A DNA stretch of 64,000 nucleotides, taken from NCBI RefSeq assembly GCF_004363095.1, contig NZ_SNYO01000005.1, positions 62,001 through 126,000 on the forward strand, written 5' to 3'. Source of the stretch: Actinomycetospora succinea. Lineage in GTDB: Bacteria > Actinomycetota > Actinomycetes > Mycobacteriales > Pseudonocardiaceae. Shown here in pieces: positions 12,751 to 22,263 of the stretch. The notes beneath the pieces were generated by a model, which had not been told where the DNA came from, made no database searches, and saw only the letters and a list, made by a program, of their open reading frames with translations. Position numbers and translations under genes: made by a program. How positions within the stretch are numbered: the stretch's first letter is position 1; the number at the start of each line of letters is the position of its first letter.

Positions 12751-12759
12751 GCGTCGTCC

Positions 12760-12779
12760 CCCCTCCCCTGGTGGAGGGG
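12760..12779. terminator. Short inverted repeat between nhaP-like gene and its upstream neighbour
   Basis: CCCCTCC (12760-12766) pairs with GGAGGGG (12773-12779) across a 6-base loop. It overlaps the ribosome site of the antiporter gene, so it might mask that site rather than terminate transcription from the gene ending at 12860. Confidence 0.35.
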
Positions 12780-12859
12780 ACGACCCTAGCGAGCAGGAAC
12801 GCCCGGAATGGCCCGGGATCTCCGGTCGGTGAGGCGGTTCACCGCCGGCGGTCCGGGCG

Positions 12860-14230
12860 TCAGCGGCGGCTGTCGGCGCTCTGCGCGCCGGTGAGCGCCG
12901 CGACCGGCGTGCACCAGGAGCAGCCCGTGAACCCGAGGTCGACGGCCTCGCCGACCGGCAGCGGGATCACCTCGCGGCCGTACAGGTAGCTGCACCGCCC
13001 GAGGTGGAACAGCGGCTCCTCGTCGATGACGAGGACCTCGTCGTCGAGGCCGGTGACCGCCTGGCGGGTGGCGTCGTCGACGACCTCCTCCTCCGGCTGC
13101 GCGGCCGGCGGCGGGGGCGGCGGGGCGCCGGGGGGCGGTCCACCCGGGCCGCCCGGTCCACCTGGGCCACCCGGAGGACGACCGCCGGGAGCCTGGCCCG
13201 GCGGGACCTGGCCGAACGGCGGCGCACCCGGCGGGGGCTGCCCGGGCGCGCCCTGCGGCGGCCGGCCGGGGCCGCCGTTGGCCGGCGCGCCGTTGGCCAC
13301 CGCGCCGTCGGCGGGCCCCTGGCGCCTCCGGGAGATCTCGCTCATGTCGATGCGGGTGGTCGCCGCGTCGTCGCCGGCCTCGCCGCCCGGTGTCCTGGTG
13401 ACGGGCGGGGCCCCGGCCGGCGTCCCGCCGAGGCGGGCCTCCGCGGGCGTCCCCGGCATCGGCAGCATCCCGAGGATGCGCGAGCCCTGCGGGGCCCCGG
13501 ACACGCGGGAGGGTTCGTTGCCCGGACGGGCCGTGGCGGTGGCCCACCGGGCGCTCTGCGGGGCGCCCGGTCCCTGGGGCGGAGCCGGGGGCGGCCCCTG
13601 GGGTGCGGACGACCGGGACGCGGCACCGGCCGCCAGACCGGCGGCGCCGAGCGCGGCGGCACCGCCCGCCACGGCCGCTGCGCCCGGACGACCACCGTTG
13701 CGGTCGCCGGCCGGCCCCTGGGACGGCGAGCCGTCGCCGTCGGGGCCGTGCTGTCCGTCGACGCCGGCGCCGTCGCGCGAGGCGTCCGCCGGAGCGCTCT
13801 GGGGCGCCCCGACCGGCGTGCCCTGCTGGCCCGGACCCTGCGGCCCGGGGTGCTGGGGGCCCTGCTGGCCGGGCGTCTGACCGGGTGCCTGACCCGGTCC
13901 GCCCGCGGGTGGCGCCGATCCCGCGGGAGCCGGCGTCGACGTCGCCTCCGGGGAGCCCTGTCCCGGGCCCGAGGAGTGCAGGCCCGGGGCGATCCCGGAA
14001 GACGAACTCGACGCGATCGGCCCGGAGGACCCGGACGCCGCCGGTGCGGCGGCCTGGCTGCGGGCGTCGCGCTCACGCCGGCGTCGACGGACGACGTCGG
14101 CGACGAGCAGCCCGGCGGCCAGCAGGCTGGCCACCACCGAGCCCCAGGCCCACGTGGCCACCGACGTGACCACGGCGACGGCCAGGAGCCCGAAGGCGAT
14201 CAGCACGCAGAGCAGGACGAGGAGCAGCAA
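12860..14230 (-). CDS. Membrane protein with long Pro/Gly-rich linker and Cys-rich C-terminal domain
   Basis: 456 residues. Two membrane helices at the N-terminus (about 1-20 and 26-46) and a basic stop-transfer RRRRRERDAR precede about 330 residues of Pro/Gly/Ala-rich disordered linker. A compact conserved-looking tail follows (VLVIDEEPLFHLGRC, then REVIPLPVGEA, then GFTGCSWCTP), with one Cys plus a CxxC, a probable metal-binding knuckle. It lies directly downstream of wag31; M. tuberculosis Rv2144c, also after wag31, is a short two-helix protein, so this looks like that protein with an added tail. The start is TTG at 14230, inferred because the hydrophobic segment begins there. Function unknown; a septal or polar-growth role is only contextual. 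Confidence 0.75.
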   Translation of the reverse strand: MLLLVLLCVLIAFGLLAVAVVTSVATWAWGSVVASLLAAGLLVADVVRRRRRERDARSQAAAPAASGSSGPIASSSSSGIAPGLHSSGPGQGSPEATSTPAPAGSAPPAGGPGQAPGQTPGQQGPQHPGPQGPGQQGTPVGAPQSAPADASRDGAGVDGQHGPDGDGSPSQGPAGDRNGGRPGAAAVAGGAAALGAAGLAAGAASRSSAPQGPPPAPPQGPGAPQSARWATATARPGNEPSRVSGAPQGSRILGMLPMPGTPAEARLGGTPAGAPPVTRTPGGEAGDDAATTRIDMSEISRRRQGPADGAVANGAPANGGPGRPPQGAPGQPPPGAPPFGQVPPGQAPGGRPPGGPGGPGGPGGPPPGAPPPPPPAAQPEEEVVDDATRQAVTGLDDEVLVIDEEPLFHLGRCSYLYGREVIPLPVGEAVDLGFTGCSWCTPVAALTGAQSADSRR

Positions 14231-14256
14231 CGGTCGGACCCCCGATCAGGGCCACG

Positions 14257-14286
14257 AGCCCGCCCCGCACATGGCGGGGGCGGGCT
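14257..14286 (-). terminator. Terminator hairpin after wag31
   Basis: AGCCCGCCCC (14257-14266) pairs perfectly with GGGGCGGGCT (14277-14286), a 10-bp GC stem with a 10-base loop, 12 bases past the wag31 stop. No U tract. It should limit read-through into the 12860-14230 gene. Confidence 0.65.
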
Positions 14287-14298
14287 GCGCGGCGTCCG

Positions 14299-15243
14299 TC
14301 AGCTGCCGGCTTCGGCGCGCGAGCCGTAGCCGCTGGTGGCGTACCCGCCGGTGCCGTTGCGGCCGTTGTCCGGCGCGGCCGAGCCCCGGCCGTCGAGGTC
14401 GCGGAGCTGCGACTCGAGGTAGGTCTTGAGCCGTGTCCGGTACTCGCGCTCGAAGGTGCGCAGCTCGTCGATCTTCTTCTCGAGCCCGCCCTTCTGCTGC
14501 TCGATGAGGCTGATCGTCTCGTTGTGCTTGCGCTGCGCGTCGCGCTCGAGGGTCGAGGCCTTGTCACGGGCCTGCCGCTCGAGGGTCTCGGCGCGGGTGC
14601 GCGCGTCGTTCAGCATCGTCTCGGCGCGGGTGCGCGCCTCGTTGACCATGCTGTCGGACTTGGTGCGCGCCTCGGAGAGGAGCTGCTCGGACTTGGTGCG
14701 CGCGTCGGCGAGCATCCCGTCCGCCTCGGACTTGGCCTCGGCGGTGAGCCGGTCGGCCATCTCCTGGGCGAGCCCGAGGACCTTGGCGGCCTGGACGTGA
14801 TGGTCGCCACCGCCCGCGGCGCCCCCGCCCTGCTCCGACATCCCGAACGGCGGCGGCACGACGGCCTGCTGCGTCTGGGGGGGCATCGGGGGCTGCTGCG
14901 GCTGCTGCGGCGGCATCGGCTGCTGCACGGTGCGCGGCGCGTCCTCGACGGGCCGGCTCGGCGGCGGGGCCGAGACCTGCGTCTGCGGGCCCGAGTTGGC
15001 ACCCGCGCCCTGCGCCGCGCCGGCCTTGCTGCGCGCGTCGTCGAGGTCGGCGTGCGCCGACGAGAGCTGCTGCTCGAGCTGCTCGACCTGCTCGCGGAGG
15101 TCGTTGTTCTCTTCCAGCAACCGACCCAGCTCGGCCTCGACGAGGTCGAGGAACGCGTCGACCTCGTCCTCGTTGTAGCCCCGTTTCCCGATCGGTGGCT
15201 TGCTGAACGCGACGTTGTGAACGTCGGCGGGGGTCAGCGGCAT
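14299..15243 (-). CDS. wag31: Polar growth / cell division protein Wag31 (DivIVA)
   Basis: DivIVA homologue that gathers at curved membrane at poles and septa and directs tip growth in actinobacteria. 314 residues. The N-terminal lipid-binding domain is clear ([32 protein letters not shown]), followed by a first coiled coil, a Pro/Gln-rich linker (about 80-150) and a second coiled coil. The latter contains about six tandem 11-residue repeats of the type [11 protein letters not shown] (about 177-242), a hendecad pattern. ATG at 15243 with GAGGAG upstream. It follows sepF as in mycobacteria, but without the intervening yggT gene, and is transcribed from its own region 15244-15758. Confidence 0.96.
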   Translation of the reverse strand: MPLTPADVHNVAFSKPPIGKRGYNEDEVDAFLDLVEAELGRLLEENNDLREQVEQLEQQLSSAHADLDDARSKAGAAQGAGANSGPQTQVSAPPPSRPVEDAPRTVQQPMPPQQPQQPPMPPQTQQAVVPPPFGMSEQGGGAAGGGDHHVQAAKVLGLAQEMADRLTAEAKSEADGMLADARTKSEQLLSEARTKSDSMVNEARTRAETMLNDARTRAETLERQARDKASTLERDAQRKHNETISLIEQQKGGLEKKIDELRTFEREYRTRLKTYLESQLRDLDGRGSAAPDNGRNGTGGYATSGYGSRAEAGS

Positions 15244-15758
15244 CGGATCTCCTCAAGCACTCCTCGGCTGCGGAACCCCAGGTACATCGGGCTCTTCGAG
15301 CTCCGCCACCCGCAGAGTATGACCTCTGCGAGCGACAGAACCATAATGGACGGGTCCAGTGACGCGCTGCCCTCGCCGCCCAAATGGTGACGCAGCGCCA
15401 CGAGCGGGGTCGCGGAAACCCACAGACCTACCGATTTCCGGAGCCCGCGGCGATCCGCCGGTCGGGTCGTGACGCTTCGTGACCCTCTACGTGCGGTGAC
15501 AGGAGCGAATCCTGGGCCCGCCGGGCTCCGGGTAGCCGGAACGGCACGCTCGGCGCACAGGAGAGGCCATCCGGCGCGCCATGTCGATCGTCGCCCGTTC
15601 GGCCGCGTGGCGCGGCATCCGTGCGGAGCACCGGCGCCCCTGCGACGCCTCGTGATCTCCATCGCTCCCCGGCCCGCGGATGTGAGCCGGTTCCGACGAT
15701 GAGACGTGCAACGTAGCGGCTGCTCCGGAAACGAAGTCGCCCGGGTCGGCGCCGAGGG
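15244..15758. other. Long intergenic region between sepF and wag31
   Basis: About 515 bases without a credible gene. Mycobacteria encode the membrane protein YggT here; none of the frames shows its hydrophobic pattern. On the minus strand a possible -10 (TACTCT, 15319-15314) lies within an inverted repeat, GCAGAG at 15312-15317 and CTCTGC at 15324-15329, which could be an operator for wag31. The region is less GC-rich around 15320-15350 (CATAATGG). Confidence 0.5.
15312..15329 (-). promoter_or_regulatory. Inverted repeat with embedded -10-like box upstream of wag31
   Basis: GCAGAG-N6-CTCTGC, about 70 bases before the wag31 start. On the minus strand the right-hand part reads TACTCT, resembling a TANNNT -10 element. 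No good -35 is visible. Could be a binding site overlapping the promoter. Confidence 0.35.
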
Positions 15759-16643
15759 TCAGGACGTGGAGGCGTAGTTGGTCTCCGCGAGCTTCCGGCG
15801 CTCGGTCGCCGAGACCTCGACGTTCGGCGGTGAGAGCAGGAACACGCGGTTGGTGACCTTCTCGATCGACCCGCGCAGCGCGAAGGCCAGGCCGGCGGCG
15901 AAGTCGACGAGACGCTTGGCCGCGACGTCGTCCATCTCCGTCAGGTTCATGATCACCGGGATGCCGTCGCGGTAGCGCTCGCCGATCACGCGCGCCTCGT
16001 TGTAGCTCTTCGGCTGCAGCGAGGTGATCTCGGCGGGCGAGCTCGGCGGATCCGCGTCCGCCGGGGTGCTCTTCGCGGCCGTGGCCGGGGCGGACGGGGC
16101 CGCCGCCGCGCTCGTCGAGGAGGAGCCCCCCGAGGACGAGGAGGACGCCGACGACAGCGACGGCGGGGTGCGCGGCGTGGTCGGGCGCACCGAGGTGTGC
16201 CCGGGACCGCCGGCGGCGGCCCAGCTGCGCCCGCGGCCGGCGCGCGACAGCGCGTCGGTCGCGTCCTCGTCGCGCCGGATCTCGGTGACCTCCGGGTCGC
16301 GCGGGCGCGGCGTGCGGCGCTCCCGGGAGTCCTCGTAGCGGTCGTAGCGGTCGTACCGGGACTCGCGCGCCTCGCGGGCGTCGCGCACGTCCCGGACGTC
16401 CTCGGCGGCCCGGCCGCGGCCGTAGTAGCCGCCGTCGTAGCCGTCGCGGGCCTCGCGACCCTCGTACCGGTCCTCGAAGCGCTCGTCGTACCGGTCGGCG
16501 CCGTAGCGGTGCCGGTCCCCCGAGTGCCGCTCGGCCGGCAGCCGGTCGCGGTCGTAGCGCTCGTCGTCGTAGCCGTCGTAGTCGTCCAGCTCGTCGGCCG
16601 GGACCATGCCGAAGTACGCCTTCACGCGGTGCAGAGTGGTCAT
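15759..16643 (-). CDS. sepF: Cell division protein SepF
   Basis: Membrane anchor and bundler of FtsZ at the division ring. 294 residues. The N-terminal amphipathic helix [17 protein letters not shown] matches the membrane-targeting segment. A very long linker follows (about 18-205), first Asp/Arg/Tyr-rich ([15 protein letters not shown]), then Ser/Ala-rich, and the C-terminal SepF dimer domain covers about 206-294 ([22 protein letters not shown]...[13 protein letters not shown]). The usual actinobacterial protein is 200-240 residues, so the linker is expanded. ATG at 16643 follows GGGGAG. Its partner, the FtsZ C-terminal peptide, is intact in this window. Confidence 0.95.
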   Translation of the reverse strand: MTTLHRVKAYFGMVPADELDDYDGYDDERYDRDRLPAERHSGDRHRYGADRYDERFEDRYEGREARDGYDGGYYGRGRAAEDVRDVRDAREARESRYDRYDRYEDSRERRTPRPRDPEVTEIRRDEDATDALSRAGRGRSWAAAGGPGHTSVRPTTPRTPPSLSSASSSSSGGSSSTSAAAAPSAPATAAKSTPADADPPSSPAEITSLQPKSYNEARVIGERYRDGIPVIMNLTEMDDVAAKRLVDFAAGLAFALRGSIEKVTNRVFLLSPPNVEVSATERRKLAETNYASTS

Positions 16644-16726
16644 GGCCGTCTCCCCTGTCCGACGGGGACCCCGCGCGCCACACGCGGTGAGTCACATCCG
16701 TGTCGTTCACTCACACGGAACGCTAG

Positions 16727-17449
16727 CTACCGACGGCCGAGCAGCGCCGTTCCGACACGCACGCACGTTGACCCGTACGCGACCGCGGTCTCGAGATCCC
16801 CCGACATCCCCGCCGACAGCGTGACGGCGCGCGGGTGCGCCGCGCGTACCCGCTGCGCCAGCTCCCACACCGTGGCGAAGGCCTCCTCCGGCGCGACGTC
16901 CTGCGGGGCGACGGCCATGACGCCGCCGAGGTGCAGGTGCTCGCACGCGGCCACCCGGTCGGCCAGCTCCTCGACGTCGTCGACGGGCGCGCCGCCGCGG
17001 CCGGGGTCGGCGTCGACGCTGATCTGGACGAGGACCTCGAGCGGCTCGACGCGCTCGCCGGCGTCGAGGGCCTTGCCCGCGGCGGACTCGAGGGCGTCGA
17101 CGAGCCGGGGCGAGTCGACCGACTCCACGACGTGGGCCCACCGCACGAGGCTGCGCGCCTTGTTGCGCTGCAGCCGGCCCACGACGTGCCAGCGCGGTGC
17201 GGCGTCGGGGCGCAGGTCGGCGAGCTCGGCGGCCTTGACCGCCCCTTCCTGCTCCTTGTTCTCCCCGAACGCCGCGAGCCCGAGGTCGGTGAGCAGCGCG
17301 ACGTCCGACGCGGGCCAGGTCTTGGTCACCGCGAGCAGGCCGACCTCGCCGGGGTCGCGGTCGGCGGCCCGGGCGGCGTCGGCCACGCGCCCGCGCACGG
17401 CGGCGAGGGCGTCGGCGAGCTCGCCGCGGCGCTCCTCCTGGTCCGTCAC
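16727..17449 (-). CDS. yggS: PLP homeostasis protein (YggS/PLPBP family)
   Basis: 240-residue single-domain TIM-barrel protein that binds pyridoxal phosphate and buffers PLP levels; it has no known enzyme activity. The PLP lysine is in LLAVTKTWPASDV (about residue 40), and GENKEQEGAVKA plus WHVVGRLQRNK are further family motifs, as is the phosphate site LSAGMSGDLETAV. GTG at 17449 overlaps the pgeF stop by 4 bases. The position between pgeF and sepF downstream of ftsZ is the standard actinobacterial arrangement. Confidence 0.93.
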   Translation of the reverse strand: MTDQEERRGELADALAAVRGRVADAARAADRDPGEVGLLAVTKTWPASDVALLTDLGLAAFGENKEQEGAVKAAELADLRPDAAPRWHVVGRLQRNKARSLVRWAHVVESVDSPRLVDALESAAGKALDAGERVEPLEVLVQISVDADPGRGGAPVDDVEELADRVAACEHLHLGGVMAVAPQDVAPEEAFATVWELAQRVRAAHPRAVTLSAGMSGDLETAVAYGSTCVRVGTALLGRR

Positions 17450-18219
17450 GGCCGGGCGTACTCCCACCACGTCACCGCGGCGAGCCGTCCCGTGGGCTGG
17501 GCGCGCCGGTGGCTGAAGAGCTGGTCGTCCTCGAAGGTGCAGCGGCCGTCGGTGTCGACGCGGGTGACGCCGAGGTCGGCGAGACGGCGGCGCAGGCCGG
17601 CGCGCAGGTCGAGCGACGGCGTCCCGATCCGCGTCTGCGACGCGCTGCCCGGGAGCACCGCGTCGACCTCGTCGCGCATCGCGGCGGGCACCTCGTAGTC
17701 CTCGCCGCAGATCGCCGGGCCGAGCAGCACCTCGACCCGTCCGGTCTCGGCGCCCAGCTCCGTCATGGCCTCGAGGGTGCGCTCGAGGATCCCGTCGGCG
17801 GCCCCCCGGCGCCCGGCGTGCGCGGCCGCGACCACGCCGGCACCCGGGTCGGCGAGGAGCACCGGCACGCAGTCGGCGACGACGACGGCCAGCGCCAGGC
17901 GCGGGCGGTCGGTGACGAGCGCGTCCGCGGTCGGCGTCTCGCCGCCCGCGTCCGTGACCACGGCGACGTCCGTGCCGTGGACCTGGTTCATCCACGCCAC
18001 GCGCTCCGGGCCCAGCCCGATGCCCTCGCCGAGGCGGCGGCGGTTGGCGGCGACGGCGTACGGGTCGTCGCCGACGTGGTCGCCGAGGTTGAACCGGTCG
18101 TACGGCGGCGCGGAGCGGCCCCCGGCGCGGGTGGTCAGGACACGCCGGACACGGACCGACGGGGCGGGACCGCCGCCGTCGGCGCCGTGTGCGGTCGCGG
18201 ATCGGGAGCCGGCAGCCAC
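17446..18219 (-). CDS. pgeF: Purine-nucleoside phosphorylase / laccase-domain protein (YfiH)
   Basis: 257 residues of the DUF152 family, known as multicopper polyphenol oxidase-like proteins and shown in some bacteria to act on purine nucleosides or to edit UDP-MurNAc peptides (PgeF). Motifs: NLGDHVGDDP, QVHGTDV (first His), VVADCVPVLLAD (Cys) and AAAHAGRRG (second His), the zinc ligands. The GTG at 18219 lies 4 bases after the ftsZ stop, so it is read with ftsZ. The next gene overlaps it by 4 bases. Confidence 0.9.
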   Translation of the reverse strand: MAAGSRSATAHGADGGGPAPSVRVRRVLTTRAGGRSAPPYDRFNLGDHVGDDPYAVAANRRRLGEGIGLGPERVAWMNQVHGTDVAVVTDAGGETPTADALVTDRPRLALAVVVADCVPVLLADPGAGVVAAAHAGRRGAADGILERTLEAMTELGAETGRVEVLLGPAICGEDYEVPAAMRDEVDAVLPGSASQTRIGTPSLDLRAGLRRRLADLGVTRVDTDGRCTFEDDQLFSHRRAQPTGRLAAVTWWEYARP

Positions 18220-18223
18220 GACC

Positions 18224-19588
18224 TCAGCGTCTCATGAACGACGGGACGTCCACGTCGTCCTCGTCCGCGCTGCGGACGGCCGGCGTCTCGGTGGTCGGGG
18301 CGGTCGCCGACGCCGCGGACGTCTCGGACGCGGCCGCGGCCGTCGAGGTCTCCGGGGGCTTCGACGCCGCCGCGGCGCCCGCGGGGTCGCTCGGGGCGGG
18401 CGCGCCCGAGCCGGCGCCGTTGGTGCTCGCGCCGTTCGTGGTGCCGCCGGCCGGCCTGTCGAGCGTGCTGCGGTCGACGGCCGGCGCCGCCGGCACCGTG
18501 GGGGCCGAGGACGGGGACGGGTTGCCCGCGGTGACCGGGGGCCGCTGGACCTGCCCGGCCTGCGCGGAGGCCGTGGCGGTCGAGGAGCCGTTCGGGGTCG
18601 CCGACGCGAGCGCCTGCGGCTCGAGCTTCTTGTGGGTCGGCGAGCCGGAGTCGAAACCGGCGGCGATCACGGTGACCCGGACCTCGTCGCCGAGCGAGTC
18701 GTCGATGACCGTCCCGAAGATGATGTTCGCCTCGGGGTGCGCGGCCTCCTGGACCAGCGAGGCGGCCTCGTTGATCTCGAAGAGTCCGAGGTCCGACCCG
18801 CCGGCGATGGAGAGCAGCACCCCGTACGCGCCGTCCATGCTCGCCTCGAGCAGGGGCGAGTTGATCGCCTTGCCCGCGGCCTCCACGGAGCGGCTCTCGC
18901 CCCGCGCGGCCCCGATGCCCATCAACGCGCTGCCCGCCCCGGACATGACGCTCTTGACGTCGGCGAAGTCGAGGTTGATCAGACCCGGCGTGGTGATGAG
19001 GTCGGTGATGCCCTGGACACCGGAGAGGAGCACCTCGTCCGCGCTGCGGAAGGCGTCCATGAGCGAGAGGCCCACGTCGCCGAGCTGCAGGAGGCGGTCG
19101 TTGGGGATCACGATGAGCGTGTCGCACTCGTTGCGCAGCTCGGTGATGCCGTTCTCGGCCTGGGTCGCGCGGCGCTTGCCCTCGAAGTTGAAGGGCCGGG
19201 TGACGACGCCGATGGTCAGCGCGCCGAGCTTGCGGGCGATGCTCGCAACGACCGGCGCGCCGCCGGTGCCGGTGCCGCCGCCCTCGCCCGCGGTCACGAA
19301 GACCATGTCGGCCCCCTTGAGGACCTCCTCGATCTCCTCGCGGTGGTCCTCGGCGGCGCGGCGACCCACGTCGGGCGCCGCGCCCGCGCCGAGCCCGCGG
19401 GTGAGCTCACGGCCGACGTCGAGCTTGACGTCGGCGTCGGACATCAGCAGCGCCTGCGCGTCGGTGTTCACCGCGATGAACTCGACGCCCTTGAGGCCGA
19501 CCTCGATCATGCGGTTGACGGCGTTGACGCCGCCGCCACCGATGCCGACCACCTTGATCACGGCCAGGTAGTTGTGCGGGGGCGTCAT
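18224..19588 (-). CDS. ftsZ: Cell division protein FtsZ
   Basis: Tubulin-like GTPase that forms the Z ring. 454 residues. The tubulin signature GGGTGTGG is at about 103-110, NTDAQAL at 41-47, and the T7-loop region reads [12 protein letters not shown]. After the globular core a Ser/Thr/Pro/Ala-rich linker of about 120 residues leads to the conserved C-terminal peptide [10 protein letters not shown], which binds SepF and FtsW in actinobacteria. ATG at 19588 is preceded by AAAGGCG. An own promoter is likely in the 281-base gap upstream. Linker longer than in mycobacteria (379 residues total). Confidence 0.98.
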   Translation of the reverse strand: MTPPHNYLAVIKVVGIGGGGVNAVNRMIEVGLKGVEFIAVNTDAQALLMSDADVKLDVGRELTRGLGAGAAPDVGRRAAEDHREEIEEVLKGADMVFVTAGEGGGTGTGGAPVVASIARKLGALTIGVVTRPFNFEGKRRATQAENGITELRNECDTLIVIPNDRLLQLGDVGLSLMDAFRSADEVLLSGVQGITDLITTPGLINLDFADVKSVMSGAGSALMGIGAARGESRSVEAAGKAINSPLLEASMDGAYGVLLSIAGGSDLGLFEINEAASLVQEAAHPEANIIFGTVIDDSLGDEVRVTVIAAGFDSGSPTHKKLEPQALASATPNGSSTATASAQAGQVQRPPVTAGNPSPSSAPTVPAAPAVDRSTLDRPAGGTTNGASTNGAGSGAPAPSDPAGAAAASKPPETSTAAAASETSAASATAPTTETPAVRSADEDDVDVPSFMRR

Positions 19589-19653
19589 GTGTTCGCCTTT
19601 CGAGCTGGGTCTGGCGACGGTCCTCGTCGTCGGGTCCGGCGTGTCGCCAACCC

Positions 19654-19697
19654 TCGACCTCGAGTCGAAGTTTAAGGTGAGGGTCCCTGGCGACATG
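19654..19697 (-). promoter_or_regulatory. Candidate ftsZ promoter
   Basis: On the minus strand a good TANNNT -10 box, TAAACT (19674-19669), lies about 80 bases upstream of the ftsZ ATG in a locally AT-rich spot. The -35 region (CATGTC) is weak. Just downstream TCGAC (19654-19658) and GTCGA (19664-19668) form a small inverted repeat, a possible regulator site over the transcription start. The rest of 19589-19869 shows nothing else. Confidence 0.5.
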
Positions 19698-19869
19698 CGC
19701 ACGGTAGGCAGGCGGAGCAGCGCATTTCCACGAGGCGCGCCGGGCGTGTCCCCACCTCATGGCACCCGTTCGCCGGGTGGTCGTCACGCGTTCGCGAACT
19801 CTCGACCACCCCTCGATGGTTCGCGTGCTGTCGCGAGTAGCGCCCAGGGATTCCGAGCGAAGGGCGGGG

Positions 19870-20760
19870 TCAGCGGACGACGGCGAGGTCCGGGGTCGAG
19901 ACGTCGTACACCGAGCCGGGGCGGGTGAGCAGGGCGGCGAGGACCGCGGCCTTGCGCTCGTTGTCCGCGTCGGCGCCCCAGCGGACCTCGCGGTCGCCGG
20001 TGAGGACGAACGCGACGTCGTAGGGACCGTTCGCCCGCACCTCGACGAGGTCCGCGCGCAGCGACGCCGGGAGCGCGACGACGACGTCCGCGGCCGCGCG
20101 GGTGCCGGGCTCGTCGGGCGACGGGAGCATCCCGGGCGGCAGGGTCAGCGCCGGGACGCCCGCCGGCCGGTCGGGCATCGTGCGGTAGCCGAAGCCCGTG
20201 GCGTCGACCAGCACCACCCCGCCGCCGGGAGCGGGCGCGGCGAGCACCGGCTCGCGCTCGGCCACGGTGACGACGAGGGTGCCGGGCCAGTCGCGCGACA
20301 CGTCGACCGTCGCGACGCGGGGCAGGCCGCGCACGCTCTCGGCCACGCCGTCGGCGTCGAGCCACAGCAGCGACGTGCCGGGCTCGACCGCCGCCGCGCC
20401 GCGCACCGCCTCGACCTGGTCGGGCGCGGCCCCGACGACCTGCACCTCGCGGACGTCGAGCAGCGGCGACCAGACGGTGAGGTACACGAGCGCGGCGACG
20501 ACCAGGAGCCCGACCGCGAGGCCGATCCACACCCCCCGGCGGCGCCGGGCCTGCCCGGTGACCGCGGGACGGGGTCGGCGCGCGCGTCCCGGTGAGCCGG
20601 CCGCGGCCCCCTCGGGGCGGGCGCCGGCACCGCCGGAGCGCCGGTCGGTGCGCTCCGCCTTCTCCGGGCGCGCGCCCCGTTCCGTGCGGCCCGCCCGCCC
20701 CGACCGGCCCGCCCGGCCGGTGCGGCCGGGTCGTCCGGTGGGTCGGGCTGGGCCGGTCAC
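19870..20760 (-). CDS. ftsQ: Cell division protein FtsQ
   Basis: Bitopic membrane protein linking cytoplasmic and periplasmic division factors (FtsL/FtsB partner). About 296 residues from GTG 20760: a basic disordered cytoplasmic tail with Gly-Arg repeats (TGRPGRTGRAGRSGRAGR), one membrane helix (about 77-97), the POTRA domain from about 100 (VREVQVVGAAPDQVEAV) and the FtsQ beta domain (REPVLAAPAPGGGVVLVD). It starts 10 bases after the murC stop; in-frame upstream codons lie inside murC and are unlikely. Confidence 0.92.
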   Translation of the reverse strand: MTGPARPTGRPGRTGRAGRSGRAGRTERGARPEKAERTDRRSGGAGARPEGAAAGSPGRARRPRPAVTGQARRRRGVWIGLAVGLLVVAALVYLTVWSPLLDVREVQVVGAAPDQVEAVRGAAAVEPGTSLLWLDADGVAESVRGLPRVATVDVSRDWPGTLVVTVAEREPVLAAPAPGGGVVLVDATGFGYRTMPDRPAGVPALTLPPGMLPSPDEPGTRAAADVVVALPASLRADLVEVRANGPYDVAFVLTGDREVRWGADADNERKAAVLAALLTRPGSVYDVSTPDLAVVR

Positions 20761-20770
20761 GCGGGGCCGC

Positions 20771-22261
20771 TCACTCGGGAGCGGCCTCTGCGTGGGCGGC
20801 CCGCCGCTCGATCTCCGAGAGCACCTCGGGCCCGAGGACGGTGATGTCGCCCGCACCCATCGTCACGACGAGGTCGCCGGGCCGGGCGAGGTCGGCGAGC
20901 AGCGCCGGGACCTGGCCCCACGAGGGCTCGTAGTGCACGTGCTCGCGGGGCAGCGTGAGCTGGCGGGCGATCAGCTCGCCGTTGACGCCGGGCTCGGGCT
21001 GCTCGCGGGCGCCGTAGACGTCGAGCACCACGACCTCGTCGGCCAGCGAGAGCGCGGCGCCGAACTCGGCGGCGAAGTCCCGCGTGCGCGAGTACAGGTG
21101 CGGCTGGAACGCGACGATGAGGCGCCCGCTCTCCCCGAGCACCGGGCGGGCGGCGCGCAGCTGGGCGGCGACCTTGGTGGGCGCGTGGGCGTAGTCGTCG
21201 TACACCCGCACCCCGGACGCGGTGCCCCGGTACTCGAAGCGGCGGCGCACCCCGTCGAACCCGGCGAGCCCGCCGAGCAGGCCGTCGATCGGCGCGCCGA
21301 GGTCGAGGCCCGCGAGCAGGGCGGCGCAGGCGTTGAGCGCCTGGTGCTCCCCCGGCACGCCGAGGCGCAGCTCGTGCTCCTGGCCGGCGAGACGGATCCG
21401 CAGGATCCCGGCGGAGCCCTCGGCGCGGTAGTCGAGGACCTGCACGTCGTCGGGGCCCGTCGCCGCGCGACCGTAGCGGCGCACGCGCACCCCGGCCTCG
21501 GCGGCGCGGTCGCCGAGGGTCGCCGAGCCGCCGTCGTCGGCGCAGACCACGAGCGCGCCGCCGGGCTCGATGCGCGCCGCGAACGCGTCGAACACGGCCA
21601 TGTACGCCTCGGCGGTGCCGTGGTGGTCGAGGTGGTCGGGCTCCACGTTGGTCACGATCGCGACGGCCGGGGAGTACGCGAGGAACGAGCCGTCGCTCTC
21701 GTCGGCCTCCGCGACGAAGACGTCGCCCAGGCCGTGGTGGGCGCTCGAGCCCGAGGCGAGCAGGTCGCCGCCGATCATGAACGACGGGTCCTCGCCGCAG
21801 GCCTGCAGCGCGACCACGAGCATCGAGGTCGTCGAGGTCTTGCCGGCGCTGCCCGAGACGCAGGCGGCGCGGTGGTCGGCCATGAGCTCGGCGAGCACCG
21901 CCGAGCGGTGCAGCACCGGGATGCCGCGCGCGGCGGCCTCGAGCAGCTCGGGGTTGTCCGGGTCGGCCTGGTGCACGGCCTTCGTGGTGACGAGGCACGT
22001 CGGGCCGCCCGGCAGCAGGTCCAGGTTGTGGGCGTCGTGGCCGACGGTGACCTCGGCGCCGAGCGTGCGCAGGGCGAGCACGGCGCGGGAGTCCTTGGCG
22101 TCCGAGCCGGACACCATCGCGCCGCGCGCCAGGAGGATCCGCGCGATGCCGCTCATCGCCGCCCCGCCCGCGCCGATGAAGTGCACGCGCGAGAGCAGGT
22201 TCGGCAACGGGGGCACCCCGGAGTCGGTCCCGACCTGCCGCTCGACCTCGGTGGGGCTCAT
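20771..22261 (-). CDS. murC: UDP-N-acetylmuramate-L-alanine ligase
   Basis: ATP-dependent ligase adding L-Ala to UDP-MurNAc, cytoplasmic. 496 residues with the three Mur domains: Rossmann-like N-terminal ([15 protein letters not shown], about 26-40), central ATPase and C-terminal domain ([10 protein letters not shown]). The central P-loop reads [12 protein letters not shown] (135-146) instead of the usual GTHGKT; the Gly-x-x-Gly-Lys-Thr core is kept. [11 protein letters not shown] is the metal-binding stretch. ATG at 22261 lies 2 bases after the murG stop. Confidence 0.96.
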   Translation of the reverse strand: MSPTEVERQVGTDSGVPPLPNLLSRVHFIGAGGAAMSGIARILLARGAMVSGSDAKDSRAVLALRTLGAEVTVGHDAHNLDLLPGGPTCLVTTKAVHQADPDNPELLEAAARGIPVLHRSAVLAELMADHRAACVSGSAGKTSTTSMLVVALQACGEDPSFMIGGDLLASGSSAHHGLGDVFVAEADESDGSFLAYSPAVAIVTNVEPDHLDHHGTAEAYMAVFDAFAARIEPGGALVVCADDGGSATLGDRAAEAGVRVRRYGRAATGPDDVQVLDYRAEGSAGILRIRLAGQEHELRLGVPGEHQALNACAALLAGLDLGAPIDGLLGGLAGFDGVRRRFEYRGTASGVRVYDDYAHAPTKVAAQLRAARPVLGESGRLIVAFQPHLYSRTRDFAAEFGAALSLADEVVVLDVYGAREQPEPGVNGELIARQLTLPREHVHYEPSWGQVPALLADLARPGDLVVTMGAGDITVLGPEVLSEIERRAAHAEAAPE

Positions 22262-22263
22262 GC

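Noticed and set aside
15234-15662. A 142-residue frame upstream of wag31 as a possible yggT
   Set aside because: It has no membrane helices and looks like random Arg/Ala-rich translation.
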